Shown: in pieces, positions 58,081 to 64,000 of the stretch
How the letters are laid out: each line of letters begins with the position of its first letter
Numbering within the stretch: the stretch's first letter is position 1
NCBI GenBank assembly: GCA_963675135.1
Contig: OY776119.1
Location: 620,001 to 684,000 of the forward strand
DNA from: Galeopsis tetrahit
Lineage: Eukaryota; Streptophyta; Magnoliopsida; Lamiales; Lamiaceae
Direction of reading: 5' to 3'
DNA length: 64,000 bases
Program-made: the position numbers and the translations under genes
The notes under the pieces: model-generated
What the model was told of the DNA's origin: nothing
Database searches by the model: none
What the model saw: the letters and a program-made list of their open reading frames with translations, nothing else

Positions 58081-61000
58081 ATGAAAATTACTAATTTTAA
58101 CAAAAAAATGGCAAAAGAAGAAGAAGAAGGAGAGCCAGCTAGCCCGGGTGCCCGAATGCTGCAAGCAAAAGAAGTCAATACGTGTATAATAGCAGTGTTA
58201 GGTTTCAAGACAACGATCGATCCCATTTTCTACAAGAAGCGCGTCGAGCAAACTCTCACCAAGCATCCTCGTTTCTCGTCCATCCTCGTAAGTCAAACAA
58301 CTTTTCTTTATTGACAATGTTTTGTGTAAACCAGTTTTACTGTGCAACCGGTTTGCATTTTAATTTGTATTTATTTTATATAATATTATAAGTTGTTTCA
58401 TTAAATGATTGTGAAACAATTGTAGAGTAAATCTGGTTTACATGCATAATTCTAACCCTTTTTTATTTTAATTTAGGTCTAATAGTACTAAACTCACCAA
58501 ACCAAAAATAATACCTAAACAATCAAATTATTTTCTTTTCACCAAACTATACAAACTATCATTTTTTCATGTCAAATTTATCCCGATCTAACATATGTGT
58601 GTTTATTTGATCAACAAGGTGGAGAATAAGGGAAAATGTTGGTGGAAACGAACACACGTAGATGTCGACAACCATGTTTTTGTTCCGCATTTGGATCCTG
58701 ATACGGAACCCTCTGACGAATTTGTCGAGGACTTCGTATCAAATCTGTCGAAAATACCCCTGGATATGACAAAGCCACCCTGGGAATTCCACATTCTCAA
58801 TGTAAAAACATCGGACGCAAATTCCGTCGCAATATTCAAACTTCATCATTCAATGGGAGATGGAGTGTCTCTCATCTCTGTGCTACTTGCATGTTCTAGA
58901 AAAATCTCTGATCCTGAGTCTTTACCTATTATGCCCTTGTCTAAGAAAGAGAAACATGTTTCTAAGAAGGGGTTTTTTGTCTTGGTTTGGAATTTTTTTT
59001 TGGTTATTTTCTATACTTTGGTTGATATTGCAATGAATACTGCTACGGTTATGTTCTTGAAAGATGGAGAGACTCCGATTAAAGCAAGTGGAGAAGTCGA
59101 GCTTACTTACAAGAGATTCGTTCACCGGATTGTTAATCTTGATGATGTTAAGCTCGTCAAGACAGCCATGAATGTGGTATGTTCTACAACCTTTATGAGC
59201 TTATATGAGAATGCATGAAATTGAAAACGATCGAATTACTGGGATAGAAGTTAATTTAGTCACATAATTTTCTACCATTTTTTTTAAATGATCTCAAACA
59301 AGTTAAATGTATGTACCAATTTAGTCTCATTTTTTTAAAATTTATCTATTTTGGTCCCAAAAGATAAATGTAGCAATTTCGTCCCATTTTTCGCATTTGT
59401 TTTGTTTTGGTCCCAAAAATGTTAAATGTAATTGCGAAAAAATGGGACTAAATTGCTACATTTAACATTTTTGTTACCATTTCAGAAAATGTTGAAATTT
59501 ACGGGGCTAAAATAGTACACTTAAACTTTTTGGGACCATTACAAAAAAATGTTGAAAGTTATAAATGGGACTAAAATGGTACACTTGATTTTTTTGGGAC
59601 CAAAACAGAACAAATTGCAAAAAAATGGACTAAATTGATACACTTAACTTTTTTGGGATCATTTTAGAAAAGGTTGAAAATTATGGGACTAAATTAACTT
59701 ATGTCCCCGATTTATTTGAAACTCGACTTGAGATATAAAACCTCGTTCGATGTAAGATATTTTTATGTTTGATAATGTCTAAATTAACCTCGAGCTCAAT
59801 AAGTAAAAAAACTCTTTCTATTCAAGTTTTTAAATGCGAAGATTCTGACATTGTTAAATATATATGTTTGAAATTGTTGAAGAGCATTAATGATGTTTTA
59901 GTTGGAATCACTGAAGCGGGTCTCACTCGCTATCTCAAAACAAGATACGGTAATTAAATTAATTATTTTCCAATTATTTCTTATTATTATTATTTTTAAT
60001 TCTTGAAATTATTTACTTAGTCTATATGTCTCCATATTGACCACAGAAAAAGATGGAGAAAATATTATTGGTGGGAAAATCATAAAAAAGAACACTAATT
60101 CTTTACCAAGAAAAATACGACTTAGATCACTTGTTGTGTTTAACCTAAGACCAACTCCAACAATTGAGGTAAATGTCATATATATTTCTTGTTATGGAAT
60201 TCATCCTTCAGTTACGCCCTTAATATTATTTAATAGTCGAAAACGAGGTTATTAATTAATATATATATTTAATATAGAATTTGTTCGAGATGATGGAGAA
60301 GGGGGAGTTAAATGACACGTGGGGAAATAAGAGTGGTGCTGTTCTTCTGCCCTTCACGATTGCTCCACAAGACGACGTCTTAACTCACATTCGTCGAGCA
60401 AAATCGAACATGGATCGAAAGAAACTCTCACTCGCACACAAAATTGGCTTCCTTGCAAACAAGCTAGTAATGTCCTTGTTTGGAACCAAGGTACAAAATG
60501 TTGAGCTAGTCTTGGGTGAGACCGTCTCACGAATCTCATTTCATGAGACGGGTCGGGTCTTCCATGACTCTCATTGAAAAAGTGATAATGTTTTTAAGAA
60601 TACCGACTTAAACATAAAATATTATCACTTTTTTTATAAACATAGAAATCTGTAAAAGGGTCCCACGCAAGTTTTTGACCAAAATGTTTTCTACCATTTT
60701 CAAAGTAAATGACTCTAATATCCTTGTTACGAAAAATGTTGACAGTCAGCAGCTAAGGGGATGAGGGCAGTTATGAAGAATACAACTTTCAGTTTTTCGA
60801 ACGTATTGGGCCCACAAGAAGAGGTCCTACTTTGTGGACACCATTTAGCTTACATTGCACCTTCTGTCTATAATTATCCACAAGTAAGTCCAACCATATA
60901 CCATTAAATTAATTATTTTTTATTTTCCGAGTGTTGATACTCCCTCCGTTCCGAAATAAACTTCAAACTTTCCTTTTTTTTATTTGTCCGTTCCACGATA

Positions 61001-61859
61001 AACTTCAGAGGCTTAAAATGAAAACCCCTCCGTAAACTCCCCTCACCATATTTACAATTACTTTTGGACCTACGTATACACAAAATTCAACGCAATTAAT
61101 TAATTTATAGTAAATAAAAGTTTACTAAATTATCTCTCATTATTCTATTCATTACTCAAATTTTTTGAAAAGTGAGCCCTCCATTGTTTTTTGCACATTG
61201 ATTAAGAAATATAGTATTATATGTGCAGTGAATAATTGTGGTAGAGTGGTGATAGAAGTTAATTAATTTAGTCTCACAGCTTTCAACATTTTTAAAATGG
61301 TCACAAATAAGTTAAATGTATAGATTTAGTCCCTAAAAAAGTTAAATATAATTGCAAAAAATGAGACTAAATTGGTATATTTAACTTTTTGGGACTAAAA
61401 CAAAACAAATTGCAAAAAATGGGATTAAATTGATACATTTAATTTTTTTAGGACCAAAACAGAACAAATTGCAAAAATGACTAAATTGATATATTTAACT
61501 TTTCTAGGACCATTTAAAAAAAGGTAGAGAATTATGGACTAAATTAGCTTCTATCTCACGTAGAGAGAGATAGGGAAAAAAAATAAAAATAGGGTAACTT
61601 TCGAAGGGACGGAGGCGGAAGCGTATAAATATATATACATGAGTAGTGTTTATTTAATTAATTTTGTGAATTTTTAAACATGCAGTCATTGACCCTCCAT
61701 TACCAAAGTTATGCTGGGAAGCTTATAATTTCGATTGGTGCTGATCAAAAATTGATTCCAAATCCTCATCAACTTTGCGATGATTTTGTTAAATCTCTTG
61801 AAGATATTAAGGAAGCTGCAATAAAAACTGGGCTTCTCAAAGATGGTCATAATGAGTGA
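58081..61859 (+). CDS. WSD1-like O-acyltransferase, copy 6 (intact)
   Basis: Wax ester synthase/diacylglycerol acyltransferase family enzyme. Exons: 58081-58287, 58619-59176, 59883-59949, 60047-60168, 60278-60490, 60746-60883 and 61686-61859. All junctions are GT-AG, phases match copies 1 and 5, and 492 residues are open. HHSMGDG is at residues 145-151. A hydrophobic stretch (FFVLVWNFFLVIFYTLVDI) follows in exon 2. VVFNLRPTPTIE and NVLGPQEEV lie in the C-terminal part. Exon 4 is 36 bases longer than in copy 5, adding GGKIIKKNTNSL-type residues, a loop difference worth noting. Intron 2 holds an inverted-repeat element and intron 6 a Stowaway with a nested repeat. ATG 58081 is conserved among copies; 58108 (MAKEEEEGEP) is an alternative. 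Confidence 0.92.
59236..59716. mobile_element. Inverted-repeat element in intron 2 of copy 6
   Basis: Ends ATAGAAGTTAATTTAGTC at the left and GACTAAATTAACTTATG at the right. The interior repeats AATGGGACTAAATTG in both orientations. Similar to 61247-61557 and 17790-18090. Superfamily not determined. Confidence 0.55.
60940..61621. mobile_element. Stowaway-like MITE in intron 6, with nested repeat
   Basis: Left end CTCCCTCCGTTCCGAAAT, right end TTTCGAAGGGACGGAGG. Intron 6 of copies 1, 2 and 5 lacks it. The inverted-repeat element at 61247-61557 (ATAGAAGTTAATT...AATTAGCTTCTAT) is inserted inside, enlarging it. Confidence 0.65.
61247..61557. mobile_element. Inverted-repeat element nested in the MITE
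   Basis: Same family as 59236-59716 by its ends (GATAGAAGTTAATT / AATTAGCTTCTATC) and internal ACTAAATTGATA motifs. Confidence 0.55.
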
Positions 61860-62139
61860 CAGAAATATTTATATATGTTATTGCTAGATTAATATTGGAA
61901 GATGTTTTTATGGCATGTATTAAATATTAATATTCAGCAAGATTTTATATGTTTGCAAGGTATTATTGTAAATTTGTAATAATCGATCACAAACACGGAC
62001 ACAGCTAGCGATGTTTTTTCCACTGTTGTCTACATAATAAACCGCTTATCCACTCTAGACAATAAGTCTCATTTTGAAGTATTATTTTACTCACCGCGTC
62101 CAATTATGGTTCCTTTAAAGTATTTTATGTCGTGAATTT

Positions 62140-62260
62140 TCTTATCTCCGTGATTATGCGCTGGACAAGTTGAATCCTCGTAGTCAACCTCGTATTTTTC
62201 TTGGCTATAGTAGTATTCAGTGTTATGGTCTTATCACTTCCCATACTTTTTCCGTGATTA
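62140..62260 (+). pseudogene. Fossil Copia integrase C-terminal piece
   Basis: Third copy: the LNPRSQPRIFLGYS-type stretch in plus orientation, more diverged than at 43110. Passenger in the WSD spacer. Confidence 0.7.
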
Positions 62261-62274
62261 TGCGCCCTCAAGCT

Positions 62275-63160
62275 AAAGTGATGTGGGCTTTTTATTAGCA
62301 ATTTGGGCCTTCCTGGCCTAGCCCTCTACCTAATTGGGCTTTAGCCAAATCTTAATATTTGGCCCAAGACCTCACGAGCCCAAACCTCGCATTCCATTAG
62401 CCCAAGTGTTTTATACCATAAACATTTTTTTTATGTCACGATATACAGTTCAAGGACCGACTAATTCGAGGGGATTTAATTGCAAGAGAGTCGAGCACAA
62501 ACTAATTGAGAGTTAAATTGTGTCATAAAATTCTCTTTCTAAATGTAGGGATGACAACATAATGGATTTCAGACGAGTTTGTCCTATTCTAAAACTCGTC
62601 CCGTCAGAAATTTCAGAGAGCTCGTCCTGAGTGAGGACCCGTCGGATCCAACCCATCCCAATCCACCTACATTATATTTAATTAATTATTAATTTTTAAA
62701 TTAAATTCAAATATTCACATAATCTTTATTTTAACAATACATAATTGCTTAAAATAATATCCATTTTACTTAAAATTAACCTATTTAATATTTTTACACA
62801 AACATATATACATTAATACACATGCACACATATATAAAATTATTACAATATTTTTGTGTGACGGATATGTAAAATAGATTGACGGGACGAATTCGACAAA
62901 AAAAGCTAGCACATTTCATATCTGCTTGACGGAGTTTAAACTCGACCCATACACGGCAAATTTGCCATCCCTAGCTACATGAATAGTACTAGTTTATACT
63001 CCTAGTAGCTAGGTACAGTTGCGCATTAAACTAGAATTTGCTTATTATAGTCAATAATTGACAGTTGCATGTTAGTCTATCTAAGTTTCTGACATTCTTA
63101 ATGAAAATTTAATGTGTAATTAATGATTATATTTATGGTTATGAATAGACATTCTTTCCG
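62275..63160. repeat. WSD-cluster spacer modules
   Basis: 62275-62420 is the GTGGGCTTTTTATTAGC block. 62520-62960 is the GGATGACAACATAATGG and GGGACGAATTCGAC part. 63020-63110 is the TTGCGCATTAAACTAGAATT block. This is the most continuous version of the spacer, and shows what the Helitron region at 6735-9780 looked like before insertion. No gene. Confidence 0.75.
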
Positions 63161-63265
63161 AGTAGTTATTTGTATATTAATAATTATTGGTATAACACAA
63201 TTATTAAGTATTAAATTAACATGTTAAAAAAAAAAAATTGAAGGACAAAATTGGAAAAACAAGTA

Positions 63266-63815
63266 CTCCCTCCGTCCCATACTTGAAGGCTCAAACCAAT
63301 TGGACATGGATTTTAATGAATGAATTGTTTATTAATATTGTGTAAGATAAAGTGGGGGTAGTAAAGACTTTTCAACTTTATAAATAGTACTCCCTCCGTC
63401 CACGAAAAGTAGTCCCATTTGTCCTATATTCTTTGTCCACAAAATGTAGTCTCATACCTTTTTTGGAAACTATCACCCTTCAACCTTCACTTAATTACTC
63501 AAATTGTCATCAACTTTATTCACAAACAATCACTTTATTCACAATGGACCCCACAATACCCTACAATACCCTTACTTTATCTATTTTATTTACCTTTTTC
63601 TTAAAACACGTGCCCCACCCTAATGAGACTACTTTTCATGGATGGAGGGAGTAATAAAATTACTTTTTAGTGTAATAAAGTAGTGACATTTGTTGTAATA
63701 TTGTGATGTTTTAAGGGGAGTGTTTAAAAGTGTTTTTGCTATTTTAAGTAATGTGTCTTCAAGTATGGGACGCCCAAAATGGTAAAATGTGCCTTCAAAT
63801 ATGGGACGGAGGGAG
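63266..63815. mobile_element. Stowaway MITE (outer of a nested pair)
   Basis: Ends CTCCCTCCGTCCCATACTTG and its inverse GGGACGGAGGGAG, with TA on both sides (63264-63265 and 63816-63817). The subterminal ACTTGAAGGC pairs with GCCTTCAAAT. Confidence 0.88.
63390..63651. mobile_element. Stowaway MITE (inner of a nested pair)
   Basis: Ends CTCCCTCCGTCCACGAAAAG and CTTTTCATGGATGGAGGGAG with TA duplications at 63388-63389 and 63652-63653. The reading frames in it are incidental. Confidence 0.88.
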
Positions 63816-63817
63816 TA

Positions 63818-64000
63818 TTATTTTACACTTGGAGCTACAAGTATTGTTAAATTAACATATTACAAAAAATAAGAAGTCAAAGTTGAAATAACATCATTAA
63901 ATATTTTTTTTTTTTTTAAAATGAAAGGTATTTTGTAAAAATAACTAAATTTAAAAGTGATTAATAAAGTAAATCGGAAGGGCACATAACAATTTGTAAA
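63818..64000. other. AT-rich end of window, no gene
   Basis: Short of recognisable features. The block GGAGCTACAAGTATTGTTAAAT also occurs near 57107. Confidence 0.6.

Overview
This window is plant nuclear DNA. It has spliceosomal genes with seven short exons, AT-rich introns, Copia LTR retrotransposons primed by initiator-Met tRNA, CACTA, Mutator-like (MULE), Helitron and Stowaway DNA transposons, a TRIM and tRNA-derived SINEs. Base composition and element types suggest a eudicot; I cannot name the species from the sequence.

The host genes are a plus-strand tandem cluster of WSD1-like O-acyltransferases (wax ester synthase/diacylglycerol acyltransferase family). Three copies are intact, each with seven exons and conserved splice phases: 14301-17387, 37686-42888 and 58081-61859. 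They encode about 478, 483 and 492 residues and keep the HHxxxDG active-site motif. Between them lie decayed copies: an exon-7 tail (23375-23451), a copy lacking exon 1 and most of exon 2 (23740-25428), an exon-5 scrap (26655-26709), two exon-1 copies facing each other as a palindrome (31051-31404), and a copy cut off by a Copia insertion at the first bases of exon 2 (33914-34580). The cluster grew by duplicating a unit of gene plus downstream spacer. The spacer carries a fossil Copia integrase piece and several recognisable non-coding blocks that recur after each copy.

Layout. 1-4212: a Copia element on the minus strand (gag with in-frame stops, PBS, 1.4-kb LTR) and a second, decayed Copia reverse transcriptase. 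4420-6487: a TIR element with a 1-kb MULE nested in it. 6806 to about 9628: a probable Helitron holding a 735-bp tandem duplication. 9803-14250: a SINE and MITEs. 14301-17387: WSD copy 1. 18106-19659: a second member of the 4420-6487 family. 20206-23328: a MULE with inverted arrays of tandem repeats. 23375-34580: broken WSD copies, a large inverted duplication, and a MULE containing a TRIM. 34581-36301: a 5'-truncated Copia. 37686-42888: WSD copy 5, whose first intron holds a TIR element with L1 ORF1 sequence. 43412-44751: a candidate Pack-MULE with a captured exon. 45157-56249: an 11.1-kb CACTA element with intact ends, a 3-bp target duplication and an apparently intact 1195-residue TNP2-type transposase, but a damaged second gene and a nested MULE. 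58081-61859: WSD copy 6. 62140-64000: shared spacer and nested Stowaway MITEs.

The most notable points are the inverted exon-1 repeat, which could make a hairpin RNA matching the intact WSD genes; the nearly complete CACTA element with its binding-site-like array between the two genes; and several elements whose boundaries are fixed by exact target duplications or by empty sites in paralogous copies inside this same window.
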